Shown here: positions 15,100-24,154 of the stretch, piece after piece
Layout of the letters: every line of letters starts with the position of its first letter
Position numbering within the stretch: position 1 is the stretch's first letter
Origin: Paradesertivirga sp966210515
Lineage (GTDB): Bacteria; Bacteroidota; Bacteroidia; Sphingobacteriales; Sphingobacteriaceae
NCBI GenBank assembly: GCA_966210515.1
Contig: CBIHLM010000061.1
Location: 1 to 25,180 of the forward strand
Reading direction: 5' to 3'
DNA: 25,180 nucleotides
Made by a program: the position numbers and the translations under genes
Notes under the pieces: generated by a model
Told to the model about the DNA's origin: nothing
Database searches by the model: none
Seen by the model: the letters and a program-made list of their open reading frames with translations, nothing else

Positions 15100-16776
15100 C
15101 TACAATCTGCTGAAATACATCGAGGCTAACTTTGCATCATGCCCGTATATATCTTCGTAAAACCGTACGTTACCGTTAGTATCCGCCTTCGCGGTAAAAT
15201 ACACCAGATAAACCGGTAATTTCTGCTTTACACCCACATATCTTTCTTTGCCGGTGCTGATCTGACGCATAATACTTGCTCTATCCCAACCAGGTACGTT
15301 TCTTAATAGATAAACCGCAAGGTCAATAGGTCTTTCTACCCTTACACATCCATGGCTAAAACCTCTTTTAGACTGACTGAATAATTCGTCGTGAGGCGTA
15401 TCGTGCAAATAGATATTGTCTTCATTAGGGAATATAAATTTCACATCGCCCAAATCATTCTTAGGTCCGGGCCTTTTTCTAACGATATAACCAAATCCTT
15501 CTGAGCCAGCCTGACTCCAGTCAATAGATTCCTGACCTACTACACTTCCTTTGTTGGTAACGACTTCCATGTTTAACCGATCCAGGTAACCTGGATCGCT
15601 CATAATTTTTGGCGCTATTTCTTCTTTTAAAATACTAGGAGGAATATTCCAGTAAGGAGCTAAAACTACATGTTCGAGTTTATCACTGAAAATAGGAGTT
15701 TCATTCATTGTTTTACCTACAATCACGTTCATGTTCATCACCTCTTTCGAATTTTCTATCACATGAAGCTTGTACTCAGGTATATTAACCAACAGATAAC
15801 TCGGCTCAAAGCTCTTCGGAATCCAGCGCCACCGTTCCATGTTAATGATAATCTGACGAATTCGGTTTTGGATAGGCACATTTAACAATTTAACAGTGGC
15901 GGGACCAATATTCCCATCAGGAGTTTGTCCATGCAATTCCTGAAATTTTTTCACGGCATTTACCAACCTCGGACCATAAACAGAACTATCTGCGGAAGCA
16001 GTTGAATTTTCATCATTCCCCAATAAATCGGCCAGTCTTTTATTCAGCAAAGGAACTACCGGAGAACTCTGCCCTGCTTTTAATTTTGTATTTTCCGGTA
16101 TTGTGGGCCAGCCTCCGCCCTTTTGTATTTCGCGATAACGGGCAAGCGCTTTTTTCAGATTAGCATATTCCTGGTGTAAAGGCTGAAATTCAGCATAGGG
16201 ATACTTACTTTTTCTGGCTCCAAGTAAGGTCAATAATGCCTTATGCAGTTTAATCTTGTTTCTCTTTACATCCCATTCAACTTCCCTGTTCTCCCTTGGA
16301 ACTACCAAACCGCGGTAGTAGTCGTCAGCAAAATTGAAATAGGTTGCGGATAAGGCAATGTCCAGCTTCTTCTCCAAGTCGTTAAACTTGGCGGTGTCCT
16401 TTTTGGCATCATCCAGTTCTTTTAATTTTTCTTCAAGATTAAATAGCTGATACTCTTTCGGATCCAGGCCTTCTTCGTATGACCTGTTTATAACAGCAAA
16501 CATTTTTTCGGCTTGCGGAACCAGCTTATGATCTTGAAACCATCCCAGGGTAAACTTTCTTTCCTTATAAAATTTCTTGGCCCAATCCAAATGCTCTTTA
16601 AACTGTGGCTCAGACTTCATGTAATTGGTTATGTACACACTATCCAATACAGGCTGCTCACCCAATGTCACCTTGCTTTTACAGTTACTAATAATTAAAG
16701 AAAGAATAAGGAGTGTGAATATATAGATTCCCTTTTGTGAAAATCTGTGCTGATTACTTAACAATTTTGTACTCAT
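15100..16776 (-). CDS. L,D-transpeptidase, YcbB/LdtD-like lipoprotein
   Basis: This 558-residue envelope enzyme makes meso-DAP to meso-DAP cross-links in peptidoglycan. The N-terminus has a hydrophobic segment (17-30) ending at Cys32 (IISNC), a likely lipidation site although Asn at -1 is less usual. A scaffold domain follows, containing YYRGLVVPRE (153-162), then a peptidoglycan-binding domain (about 235-300) with AVKKFQELHGQTPDG. The YkuD catalytic domain starts near 325 and holds His458 (YLHDTP) and the nucleophile Cys477 in SHGCVRV. The order matches E. coli LdtD, which is slightly longer. The gene is divergent from a methyltransferase, with 96 bases between starts and a palindrome 21 bases upstream of its ATG. 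Confidence 0.93.
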   Translation of the reverse strand: MSTKLLSNQHRFSQKGIYIFTLLILSLIISNCKSKVTLGEQPVLDSVYITNYMKSEPQFKEHLDWAKKFYKERKFTLGWFQDHKLVPQAEKMFAVINRSYEEGLDPKEYQLFNLEEKLKELDDAKKDTAKFNDLEKKLDIALSATYFNFADDYYRGLVVPRENREVEWDVKRNKIKLHKALLTLLGARKSKYPYAEFQPLHQEYANLKKALARYREIQKGGGWPTIPENTKLKAGQSSPVVPLLNKRLADLLGNDENSTASADSSVYGPRLVNAVKKFQELHGQTPDGNIGPATVKLLNVPIQNRIRQIIINMERWRWIPKSFEPSYLLVNIPEYKLHVIENSKEVMNMNVIVGKTMNETPIFSDKLEHVVLAPYWNIPPSILKEEIAPKIMSDPGYLDRLNMEVVTNKGSVVGQESIDWSQAGSEGFGYIVRKRPGPKNDLGDVKFIFPNEDNIYLHDTPHDELFSQSKRGFSHGCVRVERPIDLAVYLLRNVPGWDRASIMRQISTGKERYVGVKQKLPVYLVYFTAKADTNGNVRFYEDIYGHDAKLASMYFSRL

Positions 16777-16797
16777 ATATAAATAGTATAATTAGTG

Positions 16798-16838
16798 TTT
16801 AAACGTTTAAAAGCATTAATGTTTTTAAACTGATGCTT
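16798..16838. promoter_or_regulatory. Palindrome cluster between the L,D-transpeptidase and methyltransferase genes
   Basis: TTTAAACGTTTAAA (16798-16811) is a perfect 14-bp palindrome. It overlaps by one base a second inverted repeat, AAGCATTA (16811-16818) with TGATGCTT (16831-16838), and TTTAAA occurs a third time at 16824-16829. The cluster sits in the middle of a 96-base divergent intergenic region, where a shared operator would be expected. No regulator gene is adjacent. Confidence 0.35.
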
Positions 16839-16872
16839 ATTCTGATACTTTTATCCTGCCAAAAGATAATTT

Positions 16873-17562
16873 ATGGATATTTTCGGAAGTGCGCTATTAG
16901 ATCAATTCAATAATGATGCCGCTGAGATTTTATGGTTACACAATTCTTATGGAGAACCGGAAGAAATGCCGGCAGATGTCTTTTTCAGAGACCAATCAGA
17001 GATGCCCGACCTGGAACTTTACGCCTTAAAAAATTGCAGGGGAGAAATATTAGATGTCGGAGCAGGGGTCGGGAGTCACACATTAGAACTACAACGCTCT
17101 GGCTTTGATATTTCAGCACTCGAAATCTCAACCGTTGCGTGCACGATTATGAGAGAGAGGGGCGTGAAACAAATAATAAATAAAGATTTCTTCGATTTTC
17201 AGGATAAAAAATACGACACACTATTATTGCTGATGAACGGAATCGGACTTGCAGGAAATATTGAAAAACTGTCGGTACTACTCAATCACTGTAAAAAGTT
17301 ATTAAAAAAAGGAGGACAAATTATTTTTGATTCTTCAGACATATCGTATCTGTATAGCGATACATCCTTCCCTAACGAAAAGTACTTTGGTGAAATATCC
17401 TATCAATATGAATACAAAGGAGTAAAAGGCAATTGGTTTGATTGGGTATACGTTGATAGTAGCCTAATGGCAGCTATTTCTTTGGATCTCGGTTTTAATT
17501 ATGAGATTATTTTTGAAGATGACCATGACCAATATCTTGCTCGTTTAAGCCTGAGAAAATAA
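16873..17562 (+). CDS. Class I SAM-dependent methyltransferase
   Basis: The 229-residue product has a Rossmann-type methyltransferase core. Motif I, which binds S-adenosylmethionine, is EILDVGAGVGSHT (58-70). The acidic residue that holds the ribose is Glu84 in ALEIS. A later KKGGQIIFDSSD segment forms the strand after motif III. The N-terminal 45 residues contain a conserved-looking EEMPADVFFRD stretch. The acceptor may be a small molecule or protein and is not predictable. The ATG at 16873 follows the divergent promoter region, and the response-regulator gene starts 84 bases downstream, so co-transcription with the envelope operon is possible but not shown. Confidence 0.85.
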   Translation: MDIFGSALLDQFNNDAAEILWLHNSYGEPEEMPADVFFRDQSEMPDLELYALKNCRGEILDVGAGVGSHTLELQRSGFDISALEISTVACTIMRERGVKQIINKDFFDFQDKKYDTLLLLMNGIGLAGNIEKLSVLLNHCKKLLKKGGQIIFDSSDISYLYSDTSFPNEKYFGEISYQYEYKGVKGNWFDWVYVDSSLMAAISLDLGFNYEIIFEDDHDQYLARLSLRK

Positions 17563-17646
17563 AAAGACTTTTTTGTAACCTTTTTACTTGTTTTTCGGTA
17601 AAGGAAAAACGAAACACAAACGCTATCTTAATAAAGCACTCTCATC

Positions 17647-18003
17647 ATGAAAATACTCATAGCTGACGATGATCTTTTAATGTTGAAAACACTCGAGTTC
17701 AGACTGAAAAAGGACGGCCACACAGTTTTTTCGACCCGGGACGGAAGGGAAGCATTAAGTCAAATTGAAGAGATTTCTCCTGACCTTATTATTACCGATC
17801 TGATGATGCCTTTCACATCAGGTATGGAAATAATTGGTTTTGTGAGACAGATGACCGGCAAAAGAATTCCTGTAATTATCTTATCCGCAATGGGACAGGA
17901 AAATGTAGTTTTAGAGGCATTCCAACTTGGCGCCGACGATTACATAACCAAACCATTCAGCCCTAACGAGTTATCTGTAAGAGTTCGCAGGTTCATGTCT
18001 TAA
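17647..18003 (+). CDS. Single-domain response regulator (receiver only)
   Basis: At 118 residues this is a bare receiver domain with no DNA-binding or enzymatic output. The phosphorylation site is Asp51 in IITDLMMP, with the acidic pair Asp7/Asp8, the switch residue Ser80 in ILSAMG, and Lys102 in YITKPF all in place. It should therefore be phosphorylated by a histidine kinase and act through protein contact, as CheY does. No kinase gene is in the window, so it may be served by a hybrid kinase elsewhere. It is the first gene of a tight unit: the HEAT protein gene follows after 15 bases and the glycosyltransferase fusion overlaps that gene by 4 bases. Confidence 0.93.
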   Translation: MKILIADDDLLMLKTLEFRLKKDGHTVFSTRDGREALSQIEEISPDLIITDLMMPFTSGMEIIGFVRQMTGKRIPVIILSAMGQENVVLEAFQLGADDYITKPFSPNELSVRVRRFMS

Positions 18004-18018
18004 TCACCTGTTATTTTA

Positions 18019-19095
18019 ATGATAACACCTGAGCATCTTCTACTCTTGACCATTTTTTTGTCGTGCGTTATGTTGGTCCTTTTGGTGATCATGTCTTTCG
18101 CGCTGATAGCAAAAAACTCCCGGGATAAGCAAAAAAAAATATGGCTGGTTAAAACAGACGTATTAATTACCAAAACTATCTTTTTTGAAGACGAAGAACA
18201 CGAATCACCCACCTTCTTCATATCAGTAAACAAGCGGATACAGAAACTTTTAAAGAAACCTTTATTCAGACAAACGCTAATTAATGAGCTGGTAATCATT
18301 AGAAAAAGTTTGACTGGAGTAGCTGGAGACAATCTGATAAGTTTATACAATCAGCTTGGGCTTGAAAAAGATTCCGCAAAAAAAATAAAAGACTCCAGAT
18401 GGCACAAAAAAGCTAAAGGGATACAGGAACTTGCCGTTATGCATCAGGAGGATTATTATCCGCTCCTTTACAACCTAACAAATCATAAAAACGAATATAT
18501 CCGGATGGAAGCTCAAACCAGCATCGTAAAAATTCATGGCTTTGAGGGACTAAGTTTTTTAAACGAAATCACTTACCCAATTTCAGAATGGCATCAAATA
18601 AATCTGCTTGTACAGCTGTCTACTGTTGCTGCATCTGATTTTATCGGGATAGAAAGCTGGCTAAAGTCAAAAAATGATACTGTAATAATCTTTGCTTTGA
18701 AACTTTCTGCCTCTTATCATCAATTTCAATTGTATGATAACATTGTCGACTGTCTGAACCACAAAAATGCCAAAGTTCGTCTGCAAGCAATTAATTGCCT
18801 CAAAGAGATTTATGAGGATACAACCGCATTGCACCTGATACGCATTTACAATAATGAATCAATAACTCATCAACTTGCTATTCTTAGTGCACTCAAAGAA
18901 ATAGCCTCTCCCGAAAGTATTTCATTTTTAGAAAAACAACTTGACTCAGAAAACAACCAAATAAAACTTGCAGCAACCAGGGCCTTGTTTAACTGCGGAA
19001 ATGAAGGCCTGGAAACGATAGAAAACCATCCTAGGGCATCCGGTTTTCCATTAAATGAGATTGTCAAACAAATACAAATGGAGAGGACCAAATGA
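18019..19095 (+). CDS. Membrane-anchored HEAT-repeat protein
   Basis: This 358-residue protein has one N-terminal membrane helix (about 7-31) followed by a basic stretch, which places the rest in the cytoplasm. The C-terminal 240 residues are helical repeats of the HEAT type; clear units include HKNEYIRMEAQTSIVKI, HKNAKVRLQAINCLKEI and SENNQIKLAATRALFNC. Such repeats form a binding surface. The gene lies between the receiver and the glycosyltransferase, and its TGA overlaps the next ATG as ATGA, so its product should be made in step with the synthase. I infer a scaffold that links the receiver to the membrane synthase. No enzyme motif is seen. Confidence 0.85.
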   Translation: MITPEHLLLLTIFLSCVMLVLLVIMSFALIAKNSRDKQKKIWLVKTDVLITKTIFFEDEEHESPTFFISVNKRIQKLLKKPLFRQTLINELVIIRKSLTGVAGDNLISLYNQLGLEKDSAKKIKDSRWHKKAKGIQELAVMHQEDYYPLLYNLTNHKNEYIRMEAQTSIVKIHGFEGLSFLNEITYPISEWHQINLLVQLSTVAASDFIGIESWLKSKNDTVIIFALKLSASYHQFQLYDNIVDCLNHKNAKVRLQAINCLKEIYEDTTALHLIRIYNNESITHQLAILSALKEIASPESISFLEKQLDSENNQIKLAATRALFNCGNEGLETIENHPRASGFPLNEIVKQIQMERTK

Positions 19096-22000
19096 ACTGG
19101 CTAAGTATCATTTCGGATGTGTTCCTAGGAATGTTATTAATCTATTCAATAACCTTACTGCTCGCTTATATCTGTATTGGTCTCTATTCGATAGTCGCGG
19201 TTAAAGAATATCTTAACAAGAATAGTTTCACCGACTACCGCATTCTGGCTATTTCGCCCGAAGCTCCGTCTATGAGCATACTTGCCCCCGCTTATAATGA
19301 GGGAGCTACAGTTGTGGAAAATGCACGTTCATTGCTCTCCATCCATTACAACAACCTCGAAGTAATTATAATTAACGATGGCAGCAAAGACGATTGCCTG
19401 CAAAAACTGATAGATAATTTCGGCTTACAAAAAGTTGATTTCTTTTACGATGAACGAATATCAACAAAAAAGGTAAGGGGAGTTTATAAAAGCAATAATC
19501 CTGTTTACCGAAAACTGGTAGTGGTTGATAAAGAAAACGGAGGAAAGGCAGATGCGCTTAATGTTGGTATTAATATCTCATCGAATGATTATATAGTTTG
19601 CATAGACGTAGACTGCATTCTTGAACAGGATGCTCTTTTAAAACTAGCCAAGCCCTTTTTAGAAACTACCAAAGAGCGGGTTATTGCTACCGGCGGAGTT
19701 GTAAGAATTGCAAATGGCTGCGAAATTGAAGACGGCCGCCTGGTTAAAGTCAACCTGGCCGATAATTTCCTTGCACGGGTACAAACCCTGGAATATATTC
19801 GTGCTTTCCTCCTTGGGCGGATGGCCTGGAGCCGTGTAAATGGCTTACTTTTAATTTCAGGAGCATTCGGCGCATTCGATAAAGAAATTGCAATCAGTTG
19901 CGGCGGGTATAACCATAAAACAGTCGGCGAAGACATGGAACTTGTAGTCAGGATGCGCCGCTACATGGAAGAACAAAAAGTTCCGTACCGGGTGACATTT
20001 ATTCCAGATCCTTTGTGCTGGACAGAAGCCCCCTCATCTTTTAAAATTCTCGGGCGTCAACGCAACCGCTGGACCCGGGGAACGATTGAGACTCTTCTTT
20101 TCCACAAGAAAATGTTTTTCAATCCCAAATATGGATTAGTTGGGATGTTAAGTTACCCATACTGGTTCTTTTTTGAATTCCTGGCTCCAATTATTGAATT
20201 TTTTGGAGTTGTTGCGTTTGTTTTCTTCGCTCTTTTCGGAGAAACAGACTGGCATAACTTCTTCTATCTGCTCAGCTTCATTTTAAGCTTCGGTTTCTTA
20301 TACTCTGTTTTCGCCATCCTGATGGAGGTGATGACATATAATCAATATAAAAATCCAAAGGATGTTTTAAAACTAATACTAACAGCATTATTGGAGCCTT
20401 TTATCTTTCATCCATTTGTGGTTTGGTCGGCTATTGAAGGAAATGTGGACTTTTTACAAAAGAAAAGTGCCTGGGGAGAAATGACAAGGCAAGGATTTGC
20501 TACAAAAAAGCCGGGCGCTCTTGCAACCGCAGCTGACACTGCTCCCGTTCCTGTGGCTGTAGAAGCTCCAAAGGAAGATACACCACCGTCAACCTTTACC
20601 AGCAAATGGCTGGAAGGAACGCATGCATTTGCGGCTCTTTCTATTAGCTGGCTAGTTGTTTTGTTCTTGTTCGCTCTTTTTGAGGTAAACTATATAGGTT
20701 TTTTACATGCCTATCCGGAAGAGCTTTCGAAAATGCTTCCTGCGGCATTCAGAAATGCTGCCTTATTTTGGTTAAAATCGAACACCATTTTATACCTTCC
20801 TTTCATCGGAATCTATCAAATCACAAAACGAGGGGCTAAACTTACATATACCGCTCTTCTGATAGGCTTTGCCATTTTACAGTTTCTGTTAATCGAATAT
20901 TTCTCGGCCTCGCTGCTGCCACTGGGCTCTGACTTATATGGGTACACTTACGATGAAATAAAACAAACATTGTCGGCTTCCGGAGGCATTAATCTGCTTT
21001 CTATCGCCAACTTAATCTGTACAATAACTATCAGTGCCTATATAATCACAATACTTCCCGGAAAAATCAAGCTACATAAATACATCGCAGCATTGCTCCC
21101 ATTGGTATCGCTTGCATTCATTTGTATCGGGATATCATCATTCAAATCATCTCCATTTACATCCGAATTTACAAACAACATTATTCTTAACAAGAGCGAC
21201 TTTTTCCTCTCAGAAACATTCGCACACTTTTTCCCATCCGACATTGAGGATGAACCATCCGAAAACGTTAATAGCTTTGACGGATTAGCAACCGTTTCTT
21301 TCAATTATGTAGATGATAAATATCCATTTCTACGCACCGACGACACACCGGATGTTTTATCGCCATTTTTTGAAAAATCAGAGACCCCGCCTAACATCGT
21401 TATTATAATAGTTGAAGGTTTAGGAAGAGCGTTTTCGAATGAGGGGGCGTATTTAGGCAGTTTTACTCCTTTCTTAGATTCATTATCTCACCATAGCCTT
21501 TATTGGAAAAATTTCATGAGTCAGGGCGGGCGAACCTTCGCAGTTTTGCCAAGTTTGCTAGGCTCTCTTCCATTTGGGAAAGGCGGCTTTATTGACCGGG
21601 GCTCTCAGATACCCCATCATTTATCATTATTGAACATCCTGAAGCGAAATGGCTACGCGACCGCCTTTTATTATGGCGGAGATTCTAAGTTCGATAATAT
21701 GAAAGCCTTTTTGGCCGCAAACAAAATTGACGCTATCAATGATGAGCAGACATTTCCCGCAGAATATGTAAAGATGCCGCCTTCGGATGCTGGCTTCTCC
21801 TGGGGATATGGCGATGCTGAACTTTTTAGACGATACCTTCAGCTAAACCCCTCTGCAAACAAACCAAGACTTGACGTACTGCTTACCGTGTCGACCCATA
21901 ATCCATTCCTTATTAATGAGCAGAAAGAATACTTAGGCGTATTCGAAAGAAGGATGAATGAACTAAATTTCAACGAGAGCAAAAAAACCAGCTACAGGCA

Positions 22001-22586
22001 TTTTCGCACCAAATATGCGAGCATACTTTATGCGGACAATTCGCTCAAAAAATTCATTTCCGAATATGCCAAACGACCGGATTATCATAATACAATATTT
22101 ATGATAACAGGTGATCACCGGATGCCGGAACTACCGATGAGCTCTAAAATCGACCGGTATCACGTTCCCTTGATTATTTATTCGCCCTTATTAAAACGAT
22201 CTGCAGAATTTGCTTCTATATCCTCACATTTTGATATGGCGCCAAGCATTCTGGCTTTTCTTAATAAAAGCTATAATATACAAACACCTACAGTTGCAAG
22301 TTGGATAGGTGATGGTTTAGACACCGCAAGAGGCTTCCGTAATGTACATAATTACCCATTAATTCAAGCCAAATCGGTTGTTACCGATTATGTAATGGAC
22401 ACCTATCATTTAAATAACGAAACGCTTTATTCGCTATCATCAGAGATGGATGAAGATCCGGTTATTGAAAAATCCAAGCTTGTATATTTGAAGGCCCAGT
22501 TTAAAAAATATAAAAAACGGAACGAGAAGTTTGCAAATGGCGCTCCTTTAATTCCTGACTCTCTCTATCGCAAATACGCTCCCTAA
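19092..22586 (+). CDS. Fusion of a GT2 glycan synthase and an LtaS-like phosphoglycerol transferase domain
   Basis: This single 1164-residue frame joins two envelope enzymes. Residues 1-455 are a processive GT2 synthase of the PgaC/NodC type: Asp96 in INDGSKD, DVD (172-174), GED (279-281) with the general base, and QRNRW (323-327), with membrane helices near 9-35 and three more in 350-448. A linker rich in Ala, Pro and Thr spans 470-505. From 510 come about five helices (to 684), the usual count for LTA synthases, then an alkaline-phosphatase-superfamily domain: Glu775 (IVEGLG), nucleophile Thr815 (GGRTF), His936 (STHNPF), Asp1008-His1009 (TGDHR) and His1024. LtaS/OpgB enzymes move phosphoglycerol or a similar group from a phospholipid onto glycans outside the membrane. 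The two halves together suggest synthesis plus decoration of one polymer. No PilZ domain is present. Confidence 0.92.
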   Translation: MNWLSIISDVFLGMLLIYSITLLLAYICIGLYSIVAVKEYLNKNSFTDYRILAISPEAPSMSILAPAYNEGATVVENARSLLSIHYNNLEVIIINDGSKDDCLQKLIDNFGLQKVDFFYDERISTKKVRGVYKSNNPVYRKLVVVDKENGGKADALNVGINISSNDYIVCIDVDCILEQDALLKLAKPFLETTKERVIATGGVVRIANGCEIEDGRLVKVNLADNFLARVQTLEYIRAFLLGRMAWSRVNGLLLISGAFGAFDKEIAISCGGYNHKTVGEDMELVVRMRRYMEEQKVPYRVTFIPDPLCWTEAPSSFKILGRQRNRWTRGTIETLLFHKKMFFNPKYGLVGMLSYPYWFFFEFLAPIIEFFGVVAFVFFALFGETDWHNFFYLLSFILSFGFLYSVFAILMEVMTYNQYKNPKDVLKLILTALLEPFIFHPFVVWSAIEGNVDFLQKKSAWGEMTRQGFATKKPGALATAADTAPVPVAVEAPKEDTPPSTFTSKWLEGTHAFAALSISWLVVLFLFALFEVNYIGFLHAYPEELSKMLPAAFRNAALFWLKSNTILYLPFIGIYQITKRGAKLTYTALLIGFAILQFLLIEYFSASLLPLGSDLYGYTYDEIKQTLSASGGINLLSIANLICTITISAYIITILPGKIKLHKYIAALLPLVSLAFICIGISSFKSSPFTSEFTNNIILNKSDFFLSETFAHFFPSDIEDEPSENVNSFDGLATVSFNYVDDKYPFLRTDDTPDVLSPFFEKSETPPNIVIIIVEGLGRAFSNEGAYLGSFTPFLDSLSHHSLYWKNFMSQGGRTFAVLPSLLGSLPFGKGGFIDRGSQIPHHLSLLNILKRNGYATAFYYGGDSKFDNMKAFLAANKIDAINDEQTFPAEYVKMPPSDAGFSWGYGDAELFRRYLQLNPSANKPRLDVLLTVSTHNPFLINEQKEYLGVFERRMNELNFNESKKTSYRHFRTKYASILYADNSLKKFISEYAKRPDYHNTIFMITGDHRMPELPMSSKIDRYHVPLIIYSPLLKRSAEFASISSHFDMAPSILAFLNKSYNIQTPTVASWIGDGLDTARGFRNVHNYPLIQAKSVVTDYVMDTYHLNNETLYSLSSEMDEDPVIEKSKLVYLKAQFKKYKKRNEKFANGAPLIPDSLYRKYAP

Positions 22587-22603
22587 AAAACCTTTAAACA
22601 AAA

Positions 22604-22628
22604 AAGCACTCGCTATTAACGAATGCTT
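22604..22628 (-). terminator. Terminator after the RNA helicase gene
   Basis: AAGCACTCG (22604-22612) pairs with CGAATGCTT (22620-22628), with one mismatch and a 7-base loop. On the minus strand the stem is followed by six T residues, so it ends the helicase transcript 23 bases after the stop. On the plus strand it lacks a T-run and may only weakly stop the fusion-gene operon. Confidence 0.65.
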
Positions 22629-22650
22629 CTATAAAAGGAACAAAATCTTA

Positions 22651-23895
22651 CTAATAAGAATTAGCTTTTCTTCTTTGCTTTGATGAGGGTCTGGAAGAAG
22701 AGGGCCTTCCCTGTGGCTTTTTCGCCTGTCCCGCAGCAGCGCCCGAAAATGTCCGCAATGTCAAATGATACGGATGATCTTCAACCAACGGAATTTCCTG
22801 AGCAGTTAACTTTTGAATATCTTTTAAAAATGGTTGTTCTTCAAACTCGCAGAAAGACCACGCGGTACCGGATGATCCCGCCCTGCCGGTACGGCCAATC
22901 CTATGCACATACGTTTCAGGCTGGTTGGGTAATTCAAAATTGATAACATATTTAAGATCGTCGACATCAATACCCCTTGCTGCGATATCCGTCGCTACCA
23001 AAATCCTTAGATTTCCTGATTTAAAACCATTCAATGCTTTCTGCCTTGCATTCTGAGATTTATTTCCATGAATGGCTTCCGCCGAAATATTTGCACGATT
23101 TAATGATTTAACTAGCTTATCTGCGCCATGTTTAGTTCTGGTAAAAACTAAAACACTCGTCATGCTTATATCTTTTAATAAATGAACCAACAGAGCCGAC
23201 TTATCTTTCTTATCTACCGTAAAGATTCCCTGAGTTATCTTCTCAACAGTCGAAGAAACAGGTGTTACCTCTACTTTAATTGGGTTATTTAAAATGCTAT
23301 GAGCAAGTTTTGCAATTTCAGGAGGCATTGTAGCCGAAAAAAACAGCGTCTGCCTTTTATAAGGAAGCTTTGCAATAATCTTTTTTACATCATTAATAAA
23401 GCCCATATCAAGCATACGATCTGCTTCATCCAGCACAAAGAGTTGAATATGCTGTAAATCAACCACTCGCTGAGTCATCAGATCGAGCAACCTTCCCGGA
23501 GTAGCCACTAAAATATCTATGCCGTTTCTTAATTGATTGATTTGGTGATGGGCAGAAACTCCTCCAAATATTACTGCATGTTTCAAGGTTGTATTTTTCC
23601 CATAGGACGTAAAACTTTCGCCTATCTGGATAGCAAGTTCACGGGTCGGGCTTAAGATTAAGGCCTTTAAACGACGGGGACCAGGCTGTTGAGCTGACTT
23701 ATCAGATAACAATTGCAAAATTGGAAGAGCAAAAGCAGCAGTTTTTCCTGTTCCTGTCTGTGCACAGCCTAAAAGGTCTTTTTTGTTTAAAATTACAGGA
23801 ATCGATTGCTCCTGAATGGGGGTAGGATGTGTATATCCTTCTGTCTTAAGGGCCTTTAAAAGAGGCTCAATAAGATTTAAATTTTCAAATGACAA
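22651..23895 (-). CDS. rhlE: DEAD-box RNA helicase, RhlE-like
   Basis: The 414-residue cytoplasmic protein has all DEAD-box motifs. The Q motif precedes AQTGTGKT (45-52), then PTRELA (83-88), DEAD (156-159), SAT (187-189), and HRIGRTGRAG (331-340). The short, very basic Ser/Arg/Lys tail (about 390-414) is typical of RhlE-type proteins in Bacteroidota and likely binds RNA. Such helicases help in ribosome assembly and cold adaptation. The start codon is TTG at 23895: it gives MSFENLNLIEPLLKAL, the usual family start, and no ATG is available before the Q motif; a stop lies nine codons upstream. The TTG may limit its translation. Confidence 0.93.
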   Translation of the reverse strand: MSFENLNLIEPLLKALKTEGYTHPTPIQEQSIPVILNKKDLLGCAQTGTGKTAAFALPILQLLSDKSAQQPGPRRLKALILSPTRELAIQIGESFTSYGKNTTLKHAVIFGGVSAHHQINQLRNGIDILVATPGRLLDLMTQRVVDLQHIQLFVLDEADRMLDMGFINDVKKIIAKLPYKRQTLFFSATMPPEIAKLAHSILNNPIKVEVTPVSSTVEKITQGIFTVDKKDKSALLVHLLKDISMTSVLVFTRTKHGADKLVKSLNRANISAEAIHGNKSQNARQKALNGFKSGNLRILVATDIAARGIDVDDLKYVINFELPNQPETYVHRIGRTGRAGSSGTAWSFCEFEEQPFLKDIQKLTAQEIPLVEDHPYHLTLRTFSGAAAGQAKKPQGRPSSSRPSSKQRRKANSY

Positions 23896-24154
23896 ATTCT
23901 TAATATTTAAGTTAATTGCTTAACTACCAAATGATATAAATATACAAGGGGGAGTTAATTTGTATATCTCCTCATCCTCAGGATGAGCTTGTAATAGAAG
24001 AGTAATCGACTAAAAGAGAATATCTGCAAAAATACGTTAAATTTTCTTTATCCCAACATCTTGTTTGTCCTAAACGATCATCAGCATGTCACACATCGGA
24101 AACCGGAGCTATTATGTATCTTATAAACAGCCCATCAACAATATTTTACGATTT
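23896..24154. other. Long intergenic region with structured inverted repeats
   Basis: The 382 bases between the helicase and DUF92 genes hold no family-supported gene. The left part has two perfect inverted repeats: ATATACAA (23940-23947) with TTGTATAT (23960-23967), and CTCATCCTCAGGATGAG (23971-23987). It also holds a 25-codon frame on the plus strand (24086-24163) whose stop lies inside the next hairpin. The helicase promoter must lie here, but I see no exact TAnnTTTG on the minus strand. Confidence 0.5.

Noticed and set aside
17577..17607. Possible terminator after the methyltransferase gene
   Set aside because: CCTTTTTAC and GTAAAGG pair only with a bulge and no T-run follows, so readthrough into the response-regulator operon cannot be excluded.
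23971..23987. CTCATCCTCAGGATGAG as a REP-type repeat
   Set aside because: Only one copy is present in the window, so a dispersed repeat family cannot be supported; kept only as part of the possible RNA region.
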